A DNA stretch of 64,000 nucleotides, taken from positions 62,001 through 126,000 of the forward strand of contig JAILLA010000100.1 in assembly GCA_024693325.1 (NCBI GenBank), read 5' to 3'. The position numbers were made by a program, and so were the translations under genes. Position 1 is the first letter of the stretch. Every line of letters starts with the position of its first letter. The notes under the pieces were generated by a model that worked only from the letters and a program-made list of their open reading frames with translations, was not told the DNA's origin and did no database searches. This document shows positions 1-7,981 of this stretch, piece by piece. Source of the stretch: Solobacterium sp. Its GTDB lineage: Bacteria > Bacillota_I > Bacilli_A > Erysipelotrichales > Erysipelotrichaceae.

Positions 1-514
1 CATTGAATACAATGATCATTTTGCGCTTTTCGGAACCGATCTGGTTCAGCGCTTCAAGCGCCATGCCGCTGCCGAGCGCACCGTCACCGATCACGGGTAC
101 GATCTCATAGTTTTCATGGTTCAGATCCCTGGCAACTGCCATGCCTAAAGCCGCTGAAAGTGAAGTGGAACTGTGTCCCGCCTCCCATACATCATGAATG
201 CTTTCGCAGCGCTTCTGGAATCCGCTGATACCCTGGTATTGTCTCAGGGTAGGAAACTGAGCTGCCCTTCCCGTGAGGATCTTATGTGTATAGCACTGAT
301 GGCCGACATCAAAGAACACCTTGTCTGTCGGAGAATCAAACACATAATGGAGCGCGATCGTAAGCTCGACCACACCCAGATTACTGGCAAGATGTCCGCC
401 TGTTTTGGAAATACTGCCGATAAGATAAGTCCGGATCTCAGCCGCAAGCTGTGTCAATTCACTGATACTCATGTTTTTCAGGAACGACGGGTCCTGTATC
501 TTTGTCAGATCCAT
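1..514 (-). CDS. dxs: 1-deoxy-D-xylulose-5-phosphate synthase, N-terminal part
   Basis: This is the first 171 codons of Dxs; the rest lies beyond the left edge. Dxs condenses pyruvate and glyceraldehyde 3-phosphate to DXP using thiamine diphosphate, the entry step of the MEP isoprenoid pathway. My translation starts [15 protein letters not shown]. It contains the thiamine-diphosphate pocket [15 protein letters not shown] (about residues 77-91), [15 protein letters not shown], and the Mg/diphosphate motif [15 protein letters not shown]. The ATG at 512-514 follows a strong AGGAGG seven bases upstream. It follows ispA by 8 bp as the last visible gene of the nusB-xseA-xseB-ispA-dxs operon. The ORF is open to base 1 with no defect. 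Confidence 0.95.
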   Translation of the reverse strand, partial: MDLTKIQDPSFLKNMSISELTQLAAEIRTYLIGSISKTGGHLASNLGVVELTIALHYVFDSPTDKVFFDVGHQCYTHKILTGRAAQFPTLRQYQGISGFQKRCESIHDVWEAGHSSTSLSAALGMAVARDLNHENYEIVPVIGDGALGSGMALEALNQIGSEKRKMIIVFN

Positions 515-522
515 AAAACCTC

Positions 523-1359
523 CTATTTACTGCGTGACTGTATCCCCTTTAATACTTCTATTAATGATGTACTGCTGAAATCACAGAATCCCCTGATTTT
601 TTCTGCCGCAAGATCATACAGTTCATTCATTGTTTTTACAGCTTCATCAATCCCCATCAATGAAACACTCGTTACTTTTTCATTCCGTTCATCGGAATTG
701 GACTTGCCAAGCTCATCCGCTGTTTTTGTTGCATCAAGAACATCATCCTGTACCTGGAATGCAAGACCGATCAGGTCTCCTGCCTCATGCCAGACTTCTG
801 CCTCATCCCTGTGACCGCTGAGTACTGCACCGATCATCAGAGGTGCGCTCAGGAGGCATCCTGTCTTATACTTGTGTACCTTCTTCAGTGCTTCCCAGTC
901 TGTTCTGCCTGTTTCCTCCGCCATATCAAGGCACTGACCATAGACCATTCCTTCCGGTCCGGCCATCTGAGAAAGGATCCTGATTCCCTCGAGAACAAGT
1001 GCAGGTTCAGCTTCAGTTTTTGCCGCTTCTTCAAAGGCATATGTCAGCAGACCATCTCCCGCCAGGATCGCGGTCGCTTCATCGAACTGCTTGTGGCATG
1101 TAGGCTTTCCCCTTCTGAGATCGTCGTTATCCATTGCCGGAAGATCATCATGGATCAGGGAATAGGTATGGATCATTTCAATGGCTGAGGCAAAATGATC
1201 GCCGAGAGACGGATCGATGCCATAGCCTTTCAGAACCTCATAAAGCAGTACCGGACGGATACGCTTGCCCCCTGCCATCAGGGAGTATTCCATCGCATCA
1301 CGGACAGTGCTGTCAGTCGTCTGATGGATCTCGTGCTGCAGGATGTCTTCAAAGTTCAT
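523..1359 (-). CDS. ispA: Farnesyl diphosphate / geranyl diphosphate synthase (polyprenyl synthetase)
   Basis: IspA is a cytosolic trans-prenyltransferase that joins IPP to allylic diphosphates to make the C15 precursor of undecaprenyl and quinone chains. The protein is 278 residues from the chosen start. It has the GGKRIRP substrate motif (30-36), the first aspartate-rich motif DDLPAMD followed by LRRGKPT (71-87), and the second motif DDVLD (205-209). An ATG five codons upstream (1372-1374) is possible. The ATG at 1357-1359 is preferred because GAAGGTG lies just ahead of it. It overlaps xseB by 11 bp and precedes dxs, which consumes or feeds the same pathway. Confidence 0.93.
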   Translation of the reverse strand: MNFEDILQHEIHQTTDSTVRDAMEYSLMAGGKRIRPVLLYEVLKGYGIDPSLGDHFASAIEMIHTYSLIHDDLPAMDNDDLRRGKPTCHKQFDEATAILAGDGLLTYAFEEAAKTEAEPALVLEGIRILSQMAGPEGMVYGQCLDMAEETGRTDWEALKKVHKYKTGCLLSAPLMIGAVLSGHRDEAEVWHEAGDLIGLAFQVQDDVLDATKTADELGKSNSDERNEKVTSVSLMGIDEAVKTMNELYDLAAEKIRGFCDFSSTSLIEVLKGIQSRSK

Positions 1360-1564
1360 CAGATTCACCTTCATTCTTTTTAGTGATGTCTTCTACCTTT
1401 TTGTAAAAATCCTTGAGCTTTGTATCGCAGTCTTTGGAAAGCTGAAGGCCTTCTTCAAACAATGCGATCGATTCATCAAGAGGAAGCTTATTCTCTTCCA
1501 GAAGCCTTACGATCTCTTCCAGTCTCTGCATGGATTCTTCAAATGTCTTTGCTTTCCTGCTCAT
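1349..1564 (-). CDS. xseB: Exodeoxyribonuclease VII small subunit
   Basis: This 71-residue all-helical protein binds the large subunit XseA to form exonuclease VII, which degrades single-stranded DNA to oligonucleotides from both ends. The family core is clear: TFEESMQRLEEIVRLLEEN at residues 7-25, then LPLDESIALFEEG. The tail is charged ([10 protein letters not shown]). It starts in an ATGA overlap with xseA (4 bp) and its end overlaps ispA, so translation of the trio is probably coupled. Confidence 0.92.
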   Translation of the reverse strand: MSRKAKTFEESMQRLEEIVRLLEENKLPLDESIALFEEGLQLSKDCDTKLKDFYKKVEDITKKNEGESDEL

Positions 1565-2901
1565 ATGTTCTCCTTAGGCTTTACGCCGGTCACTTCAGAT
1601 ATGATCCTTCCTTCAGCTACCAGTGTTTCGATCTGATCACCCGGATTTACCTGTCCGGTACCGGTAACTGCTTTTCCGTCTTTTAATGTAACGCTGTATC
1701 CCCTTCCGAGGATCTTCAGCGGTGAATATGCGTCAAGCAGTGCTGCTGTTCTGCGGAACCTGCTTTCTTTGTCATTGATCATGAGCGTCAGGGCATGTTC
1801 AAGTGCGGTATTATATCCCGTCAGCTCATTCTGCCTGTCCCTGATCATCTGTACAGAAGCGTTCATGATCCTTGCGTGACCGTCTTTGACACGCTGGGAG
1901 GTGTCTGTCATACGCTGATCGATCATATGCATCAGCGAAGTATGCAGGTGCTCCAGCTTCATTGCTTTCTGTGCATACAGGCGTTCCGGTGTACGGAATA
2001 CTGGTGCATTCTTCAATGTGCTGAGCTGATAGTCATATGCGTCCAGATCCTGATAGATGGTGTTTGCAAGGCGTTCCCTTGCAGTCTGTATCTGATTCTG
2101 GACATTCCGGATATCCGGTGAACTGCGCTCGGCAGCGCCTGTCGGCGTCGGAGCCCTGAGGTCAGCAACATAGTCCGCGATCGTAAAGTCGGGTTCATGA
2201 CCGATACCTGTGATCAGCGGTGTCTGCATATCATAGATCACATGTGCCAGGCGTTCATCATTGAAGGACCAGAGATCCTCTATGGATCCGCCGCCCCTTA
2301 CCAACAATACGATATCATGATCTTCCTGATCGCATTTCAAAAGCGCACTGATGATCTGCCCTGCACTTTCGTTTCCCTGTACAAGTACAGGATATTCCGT
2401 GATCTCTGCACACGGCCATCTGCGTCCGAGTGTCGTCAGGACATCCATCCTGGCATCTGTATTTCTGCCTGTTACAAGCGCGATCCTGAACGGATACTGA
2501 GGTATCGGTTTCTTGTGCGCTTCATCAAAAAGACCTTCAGCTTCCAGTTTCTTTTTCAGCATTTCGTATTTGAGGTACAGTTCACCGATGCCGAACGGTT
2601 TCATGGCCGTTACGATCAGCTGGATCTCACCGCGTGCCTCATAAACAGAAAGATCAGCCTGTACGTATACTTTATCCCCGTCCTTCGGCATAAAACCGAC
2701 CCGGCGGTTGCTGGAGGCGAACATTACGCATTTGATCTGGGCATATGCGTCCTTCAGGGAAAAATACCAGTGGCCTGATCTGTAACTGCTGAAATTGCTG
2801 ATCTCACCTTCGACCAGCACTTTCTGCAATAATGTATCATTTTCAAGCTTCCCCTTCAGGTACCTGACAAGGGAAGAAACTGTTGCTGCTTTTGAACTCA
2901 T
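1561..2901 (-). CDS. xseA: Exodeoxyribonuclease VII large subunit
   Basis: This is the catalytic large subunit of exonuclease VII, 446 residues and full length for the family. An N-terminal OB-fold (about residues 5-100; VEGEISNFSSYRSGHWYFSL) precedes the nuclease core. The core carries GRNTDARMDVLTTLGRRWP, RGGGSIEDLWSFNDE and GIGHEPDFTIADYVADLRAPTP in the 150-260 region, which hold the conserved metal-site residues. A coiled-coil arm for XseB follows. It starts in a 4-bp ATGA overlap with nusB. FolD, which separates nusB from xseA in Bacillus subtilis, is absent here. Confidence 0.95.
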   Translation of the reverse strand: MSSKAATVSSLVRYLKGKLENDTLLQKVLVEGEISNFSSYRSGHWYFSLKDAYAQIKCVMFASSNRRVGFMPKDGDKVYVQADLSVYEARGEIQLIVTAMKPFGIGELYLKYEMLKKKLEAEGLFDEAHKKPIPQYPFRIALVTGRNTDARMDVLTTLGRRWPCAEITEYPVLVQGNESAGQIISALLKCDQEDHDIVLLVRGGGSIEDLWSFNDERLAHVIYDMQTPLITGIGHEPDFTIADYVADLRAPTPTGAAERSSPDIRNVQNQIQTARERLANTIYQDLDAYDYQLSTLKNAPVFRTPERLYAQKAMKLEHLHTSLMHMIDQRMTDTSQRVKDGHARIMNASVQMIRDRQNELTGYNTALEHALTLMINDKESRFRRTAALLDAYSPLKILGRGYSVTLKDGKAVTGTGQVNPGDQIETLVAEGRIISEVTGVKPKENI

Positions 2902-3266
2902 ATACGGTCCAGAACACCATTGATCAGTTTATAGGAATCAGGCTCGCAGTATTTCTTCGCAAGTCTGACATATTCATCTATGATGACATTCATTTCCAGC
3001 TGTTTCATATCAAATTCAGCACAGCCCATCAGCATGATCGCCTGTTCGATCACACCGAGTCTGTCAAATGTCCATCCTTCCAGAACACGGTTCAGATAAC
3101 CGATATAGCGCTCTTCATTCAATGCGGCTGTTCTGACTGCCTGCAGAATATATTCATCTTCTTTATCTTCGAAATTATCATCGATCAGTTCATCAAGATC
3201 CCTCCTGAATAAAAGATACTGATAAACTGTGATCATTCCCTTTTCTCTGCTCTCATGTCGCTTCAT
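2898..3266 (-). CDS. nusB: Transcription antitermination factor NusB
   Basis: NusB pairs with NusE/S10 on BoxA RNA to support rRNA antitermination. The 122-residue protein is all-helical. It carries the NusB-type core YIGYLNRVLEGWTFDRLGVI followed by EQAIMLMGCAEF and NVIIDEYVRLAKKY, ending LINGVLDRI, a clear family tail. It is short compared with the usual 130-150 residues because the N-terminal helix region is trimmed (MKRHESREKGMITVYQYLLF). The ATG at 3264-3266 has GGAG about nine bases upstream. It is the first gene of a five-gene operon driven by the promoter at 3308-3335. Confidence 0.88.
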   Translation of the reverse strand: MKRHESREKGMITVYQYLLFRRDLDELIDDNFEDKEDEYILQAVRTAALNEERYIGYLNRVLEGWTFDRLGVIEQAIMLMGCAEFDMKQLEMNVIIDEYVRLAKKYCEPDSYKLINGVLDRI

Positions 3267-3307
3267 ATTTTATCTCCATTGAGTATTCTATCATGTTTGC
3301 CTGTGCT

Positions 3308-3335
3308 ATTGTACCTTATTTATGGGTTCTTGCAA
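3308..3335 (-). promoter_or_regulatory. Sigma-A promoter for nusB operon
   Basis: On the minus strand TTGCAA is followed after 16 bp by TACAAT, about 42 bp upstream of nusB. The remaining part of the 283-bp gap (3267-3549) shows only this promoter and the terminator of the neighbouring transporter operon. Confidence 0.65.
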
Positions 3336-3493
3336 GCACAGGACACTGCCTGAAACAGATTCTACACCTTTGTCATCGTTGATAAACATGTCATTTGTCC
3401 ATTCTGAACAGACAGACACGGATAACGGTCATACAGTGAATAACAGCCTGCTGTAAACGATACGCTGTCAATGCAAATATGTCATGCATTTTG

Positions 3494-3523
3494 AAAAAGG
3501 GCGAATGCATGTGCATCACCCTT
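3494..3523 (-). terminator. Terminator of amino-acid ABC transporter operon
   Basis: A hairpin with outer arms AAGGG/CCCTT and inner arms TGCAT/ATGCA is followed on the minus strand by TTTTT. It lies 27 bp past the binding-protein stop codon. Confidence 0.7.
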
Positions 3524-3549
3524 TATTCCTTAAGTTTATTTCAGTCAGC

Positions 3550-4320
3550 TTATTTGTTTGTAATATCTTTGTTGAAGAACTGTTCGGACAGTTCGGCAAG
3601 TTTGCCGGAAGCACGCAGGTCGTTCAGTGCATCGTTGACAGCCTTAGCCAGTTCTGTTTCACCTTTCTTGACAGGATAGCAGACAGACTCGCCTTCACTG
3701 GAATCAACGATCTTGATCGCCTCTTCCGGATGCTGTGTCATATAGTCAACAAATGAAAGCTCAGAGTTGATCGTAGCATCGATACGTCCCTGCTTCAGCA
3801 GTGTGATCGTTTCGCCGAATGTATCGATATAGGATACTTCCGCACCATAGCTTTCTGCGATTGCCGCATATGTGGAACCGGATGAATTCGCAGTCTTCTT
3901 ACCCTTCAGATCATCAAATGTTTTGATGTCATTATTGTCAGACGCGACGATCAGTACTTTTCTTGTATAAACATACGGATCGGAGAATTCATAGCTCTTC
4001 GCTCTTTCTTCTGTATAGCCTACACCGTTGCAGATGATGTCGAATCTTCCGGAATCAACACCGGCCAGAAGGCTTTCCCAGGCTGCTTCTTCAAATCTTG
4101 CTTCTACACCGAGGTGTTCAGCGATGAGTTTGCCGACTTCTACATCGAAGCCTGTCAGTGTGTCGTTTTCATCATGATACGTCCAGGGTGACCAGTTGCC
4201 TTCTGTACCGATCACAAGGTAACCTCTCTTCTTGATCTCATCAAGAGAAGATTTCTTGGCACAGCCGGAAAAAGATAATGTAATGGCCAGCATCATAATA
4301 ACAGACAGTAATTTTTTCAT
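3550..4320 (-). CDS. Polar amino acid ABC transporter substrate-binding lipoprotein (cystine/TcyA-like)
   Basis: This is the extracytoplasmic solute receptor of an amino-acid importer, 256 residues. It has a lipoprotein signal with lipobox LSFSGC (Cys about residue 20), then a family 3 solute-binding fold: GTEGNWSPWTYHDEND, LTGFDVEVGKLIAEHLG, and FDIICNGVGYTEERAKSYEFS. The opening resembles cystine-binding TcyA proteins, so cystine is a reasonable guess, but ligand specificity cannot be read. The ATG at 4318-4320 is chosen because AGGAGG sits 7 bases upstream; the in-frame TTG five codons earlier lies inside that site. It is the last gene of the permease-ATPase-receptor operon. Confidence 0.9.
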   Translation of the reverse strand: MKKLLSVIMMLAITLSFSGCAKKSSLDEIKKRGYLVIGTEGNWSPWTYHDENDTLTGFDVEVGKLIAEHLGVEARFEEAAWESLLAGVDSGRFDIICNGVGYTEERAKSYEFSDPYVYTRKVLIVASDNNDIKTFDDLKGKKTANSSGSTYAAIAESYGAEVSYIDTFGETITLLKQGRIDATINSELSFVDYMTQHPEEAIKIVDSSEGESVCYPVKKGETELAKAVNDALNDLRASGKLAELSEQFFNKDITNK

Positions 4321-4331
4321 AATTTCCCTCC

Positions 4332-5075
4332 TCAATCCCTTGCGGACATGATTGACTGAATAAAACTTCTTGTTCGTTCTTCTTTCGGATTCTCAAAGAA
4401 ACTCTTTGAATCCGCAGATTCGATGACTTTTCCATTTTCCATGAAGATGACTTTGCTGGAAACATTTCTCGCAAAATTCATTTCATGTGTAACGACAAGC
4501 ATCGTCATGCCTTCGTTGGCAAGATCACGCATGACGTTCAGGACTTCGCCGATCAGCTCCGGGTCCAGCGCGCTGGTCGGTTCGTCAAAGTATATGATCT
4601 CTGGATCGACTGCCAGTGCTCTTGCGATCGCAACACGCTGCTGCTGACCGCCTGACAGCTGGGAAGGATATGAATTCAGCCTGTCAGCCATTCCTACCTT
4701 TTCCAGTGCCTTTATCGCGATCTGTTCTGCCTGATCCTTCGGCATTTTCCTGGCGATAATGAGTCCTTCCGTAACATTCTGGATCACAGTTCTGTTCAGG
4801 AACAGGTTGTAGTTCTGGAACACAAATGCTGTCTTACGCCTGAGCTTTCCGATATCCTTTTTGCTGATGGAATGCATATCATACACTTCACCATCGAAAT
4901 CCAGTGTTCCGCTGTCAGCTTTCTCCAGGAAGTTGATGCATCTCAGCAGTGTTGTCTTTCCTGAGCCGCTCGGTCCGAGGATCGCTACGACATCGCCCTT
5001 CTCAACTTTCAGGCTGACATCCTGAAGTGCTTCAAAGCCGTTGAATGTCTTGTTTACGTTTTTCACTTCGATCAT
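4332..5075 (-). CDS. Amino acid ABC transporter ATP-binding protein
   Basis: This is the ATPase subunit of the polar amino-acid importer, 247 residues and full length for the GlnQ/HisP class. Walker A is GPSGSGKT (34-41), the signature is LSGGQQQRVAIARAL, Walker B is IYFDEPTSALDPE, and the switch His is in VVTHEMNFA. The start at 5073-5075 is preferred over the in-frame GTG four codons upstream, since GGAGGTG then serves as the ribosome site. It begins 1 bp after the permease stop and runs to 11 bp before the receptor gene. Confidence 0.94.
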   Translation of the reverse strand: MIEVKNVNKTFNGFEALQDVSLKVEKGDVVAILGPSGSGKTTLLRCINFLEKADSGTLDFDGEVYDMHSISKKDIGKLRRKTAFVFQNYNLFLNRTVIQNVTEGLIIARKMPKDQAEQIAIKALEKVGMADRLNSYPSQLSGGQQQRVAIARALAVDPEIIYFDEPTSALDPELIGEVLNVMRDLANEGMTMLVVTHEMNFARNVSSKVIFMENGKVIESADSKSFFENPKEERTRSFIQSIMSARD

Positions 5076-5076
5076 C

Positions 5077-5751
5077 TTATCTGGCACCTCCGTATTCGTT
5101 GAGCTTTTTCTCGCCGATACCCTGCAGCCATGTCAGGACGGTGCAGAAGAGAAGATAGATAAATCCGACTTCAAGATACAGTGCAAGAGACTGGTACACA
5201 CGGCCGTTGATGATCTGTGTCTGTCTGATCATTTCACTGACAGTGATCGTCGAAGCCATAGAAGTGCTCTTGACCATCGAGATGAACGAATTGGACAATG
5301 AAGGGAACGCTGTACGGAATGCCTGCGGCAGGATGATCCTTCTCATGATCTGCCAGTAGGACATACCTACACAGTAGCCGGCTTCAAGCTGCCCTTTCGG
5401 TACCGCTTCGAGCGCTGCTCTCATGCTCTCGGCCATGTAGGCACCTTCATTGATGGAGAAACACAGGACCGCGGCCGGGAATGCCGGCAGAACGATTCCG
5501 ACTGAAGGCAGACCGTAGAACACCAGATACAGCTGTACAAGAAGCGGTGTTCCGCGGATGATCCAGATATAGAAGCGGCAAAGCTGCTTCAGGCCTTTGA
5601 TATCGGCATACTGGATAATAGCTACAACGACTGAGATGATCAGAGCAAAGAAGAATGAAAGTATTGAGAGCGGGATCGTGACCCTGATTCCTGCCATCAG
5701 TATTTTCATAAATGAATCTGCAAGTATTCCTATAACTCTTTCACTCATCAT
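5077..5751 (-). CDS. Amino acid ABC transporter permease
   Basis: This is a HisM/GlnP-family inner-membrane subunit of 224 residues with about five hydrophobic helices. The N-terminal segment contains IPLSILSFFFALIISVVVAII, the loop IIRGTPLLVQLYLVFYGLP is diagnostic, and the coupling EAA loop reads EAGYCVGMSYWQIMRRIILP. It presumably forms a homodimer with the downstream ATPase. GGGGAG precedes tandem ATGs at 5751 and 5748. It is the first gene of the three-gene importer operon. Confidence 0.93.
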   Translation of the reverse strand: MMSERVIGILADSFMKILMAGIRVTIPLSILSFFFALIISVVVAIIQYADIKGLKQLCRFYIWIIRGTPLLVQLYLVFYGLPSVGIVLPAFPAAVLCFSINEGAYMAESMRAALEAVPKGQLEAGYCVGMSYWQIMRRIILPQAFRTAFPSLSNSFISMVKSTSMASTITVSEMIRQTQIINGRVYQSLALYLEVGFIYLLFCTVLTWLQGIGEKKLNEYGGAR

Positions 5752-5814
5752 TTCTCCCCATAACTGTTCAAAACAGTATGATATGACATAAAATAACCAT
5801 TTAATAGAAACATG

Positions 5815-7191
5815 TCAACAAGTTTGCTCAATCAGACGGATCAGAACGCGGATCCCCTGCAGATAAGCCCTGAGGGATATCCGCTCATTTGTACCGTGCA
5901 CGCCGGTGATCTTGATCTCGCTTTCTTCCATAAACGGACCAAAGCGCATGCAGCAGTCACATACCCCCTCATAACTGCGGGCATCGGTCGCTCCTGTGTT
6001 GACTGATGGAACAACAGCAACGTCTTTGAAATAATGTGTCAGTACATCACGCAAAGCTTCAAAGCCCGGTGTATCGAAACGTGACTGCCTGGATGCTTCG
6101 TTTGCAACGATGTATTCACAATCAAGACCGCCTGACAGTTTTCTGCAGTGTTCCAGTACGGAAGCATCCGTATCCTGCGGTGACAGTCTGAAATTGATCA
6201 CTGCTTCCATCTTCTGAGGCATGACATTTCCTGCCTGTGATCCTTCTGTGATCATCGTCGGGGCAATGGTCGTATGGATCTGGTTGTTCAGTTCCCTGCG
6301 GGAAAGATAATACTCAATGATCTCATTCTCATACCGGCTGATATCAGACGCCCATGTCCTGAGCGGTTCCTTTGTCATATATGGCTGAAGTGTTCTCAAT
6401 GTTTCCTTTGCACATTCCGGGAGCACATTTTCAAACGGATGATCTACGATCGCAGCGATCGCTTTTGCAAGATGGCCGAGTGATGTTCCGCTGAACGGAT
6501 TTGAACTGTGACCGCCGTATGATTCAGCTGTGATCTTCAGATCAGCGTAGCCTTTCTCATAGATGCCGACATTCATGATGCCGATATCTGTGCCGTATAC
6601 ATCTCCGCTGCTGAGAGAGCCGCCCTCATCCAGCAGGAATTCCAGTTCGATCCCCTGCTCTTTCAGATAAGATGCGATCGCTTTTGCGCCGGTACCCTGT
6701 ACTTCTTCATCCTGACCGAAAGCAAGATATACGGTACGTCTGAACTGCTTTCCGTGTTCAAGCAGGTATTCAACGCTTTCCATCTCCCCTATCAGCATGT
6801 TCTTGATATCCAGTGTGCCGCGACCCCAGATATAGCCGTCTGAAACATCGCCGCTGAAAGGTCCGTGGATCCAATCGTTTTCTGTTCCCTTTACAACAGG
6901 AACGACATCCTGGTGTGCCATGAACAGTGCAGGTCTGAGACTGCTGTCACTGCCTTCAATACGGATCAGGATACTGTATCCGATTTTCTGAACATCACCC
7001 TTTTCCATGATCGCAGGATACCATTCCCTCAGTTTCTGATGGAGGCGGTCCAACTGGCTGTAATCGATCAAGGAAGCGTCCATATAGCTGGTCGTATTGA
7101 TACGGACTGCACCTGACAGATGCTCTACGGCTTTTTCACCGTTCAGGTCCGGATAATCCTGTTCGTTGATATAGCGTTCAAATACTGACAT
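5815..7191 (-). CDS. M20 family metallopeptidase (PM20D1/carboxypeptidase-like)
   Basis: This is a zinc peptidase or amidohydrolase of the M20 family, 458 residues. Metal-site motifs are MAHQDVVPV (first His/Asp), WGRGTLDIKNM (bridging Asp) and GQDEEVQGTGAKAIA (catalytic Glu pair; the usual GHDEE has Gln here), then FLLDEGG. A dimerisation lid follows (GGHSSNPFSGTSLGHLA). The substrate is probably a short peptide or N-acyl amino acid, but this cannot be fixed. The ATG at 7189-7191 is chosen because GTGAGG precedes it by six bases; the ORF extends 20 codons further without a good start site. It lies upstream of the amino-acid importer, which could take up its products. Confidence 0.88.
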   Translation of the reverse strand: MSVFERYINEQDYPDLNGEKAVEHLSGAVRINTTSYMDASLIDYSQLDRLHQKLREWYPAIMEKGDVQKIGYSILIRIEGSDSSLRPALFMAHQDVVPVVKGTENDWIHGPFSGDVSDGYIWGRGTLDIKNMLIGEMESVEYLLEHGKQFRRTVYLAFGQDEEVQGTGAKAIASYLKEQGIELEFLLDEGGSLSSGDVYGTDIGIMNVGIYEKGYADLKITAESYGGHSSNPFSGTSLGHLAKAIAAIVDHPFENVLPECAKETLRTLQPYMTKEPLRTWASDISRYENEIIEYYLSRRELNNQIHTTIAPTMITEGSQAGNVMPQKMEAVINFRLSPQDTDASVLEHCRKLSGGLDCEYIVANEASRQSRFDTPGFEALRDVLTHYFKDVAVVPSVNTGATDARSYEGVCDCCMRFGPFMEESEIKITGVHGTNERISLRAYLQGIRVLIRLIEQTC

Positions 7192-7329
7192 AATATACCT
7201 CACTGTCATATTTTGCTTTATGTGATCCGATAATGCCGATGTGTTAAACACCGGATACTTTATATACTATACAGGTATGATCAGATAATTGCATGGCAAA
7301 TGACTGATATCCATGCGTCATTGCGATTC

Positions 7330-7358
7330 TTGCATGCAATAGATGATTGACTTAGAAT
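7330..7358 (+). promoter_or_regulatory. Promoter immediately abutting the DUF5662 start codon
   Basis: TTGCAT and TAGAAT are separated by 17 bp. The -10 box ends 6 bp before the ATG at 7365, so transcription should begin at or within a few bases of the start codon. Confidence 0.65.
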
Positions 7359-7364
7359 GATTTT

Positions 7365-7937
7365 ATGACGAATACAGCAGAAGAAAAGAAGACGTTTATT
7401 CAGAAACTTCAGAACCACCTGGATACGGTATCCATGCACCGGAAACTTGTCCGTCAGCATTGTTTTGCCTGCGGCCTTTATAAACAGGGTCTGATGCATG
7501 ATCTTTCGAAGTATTCACCGGCAGAACTTGTTCCGTCAATCCGTTATTTCCAGGGCTACAGATCCCCTTATGTATATGAAAAGTCTCTTAAAGGTTATTC
7601 ACTCGGATGGCTCCATCATAAAGGAAGAAACCTGCATCATTGGGAATACTGGTATGACATGATCAACGGAAAATGGACACCGATTGAAATGCCGTATGAA
7701 TATGTCATTGAGATGATGTGTGACCGCATCGCAGCATGTCAGACTTACCAGAAAGAAAAGTATACACAGCGAAGCGCTCTGGAATACTTTGAATCAAGGC
7801 CGGATAAAAACTATATGAATGAAAACACGAGAGAACTCCTGCGGACATTGCTTACTCTGGTAGCGGATCTTGGCGAGGAACAGGCATTTGCCATCATTAG
7901 GAGATCGATCAGGGACGGGATCCCGGTAAGACCATAA
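7365..7937 (+). CDS. DUF5662 family protein
   Basis: This is a 190-residue cytosolic protein of the DUF5662 family, whose function is not established. Conserved elements are CGLYKQGLMHDLSKYSPAEL (about residues 41-60), HHKGRNLHHWEYW (81-93) and EMMCDRIAACQTY. The His, Asp and His residues in these stretches look like a metal-dependent HD-type phosphohydrolase site; this is inference. No Shine-Dalgarno sequence precedes the ATG, and the promoter abuts it. It is a single plus-strand gene that converges on guaB and shares a terminator with it. Confidence 0.85.
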   Translation: MTNTAEEKKTFIQKLQNHLDTVSMHRKLVRQHCFACGLYKQGLMHDLSKYSPAELVPSIRYFQGYRSPYVYEKSLKGYSLGWLHHKGRNLHHWEYWYDMINGKWTPIEMPYEYVIEMMCDRIAACQTYQKEKYTQRSALEYFESRPDKNYMNENTRELLRTLLTLVADLGEEQAFAIIRRSIRDGIPVRP

Positions 7938-7959
7938 AAAGGACTTTGCAGTCCTTTTT
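7936..7959. terminator. Bidirectional terminator between DUF5662 gene and guaB
   Basis: The hairpin AAAAAGGACT-TTGC-AGTCCTTTTT has A/T runs on both sides, so it can stop transcription from both convergent genes. It begins within the stop codon of the DUF5662 gene. Confidence 0.85.
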
Positions 7960-7981
7960 AAATGGAAATATTCAGTCTGGA

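Noticed and set aside
3267-3549. Possible small RNA or riboswitch in the gap before nusB
   Set aside because: Only a terminator and a promoter could be supported. No conserved riboswitch core was seen.
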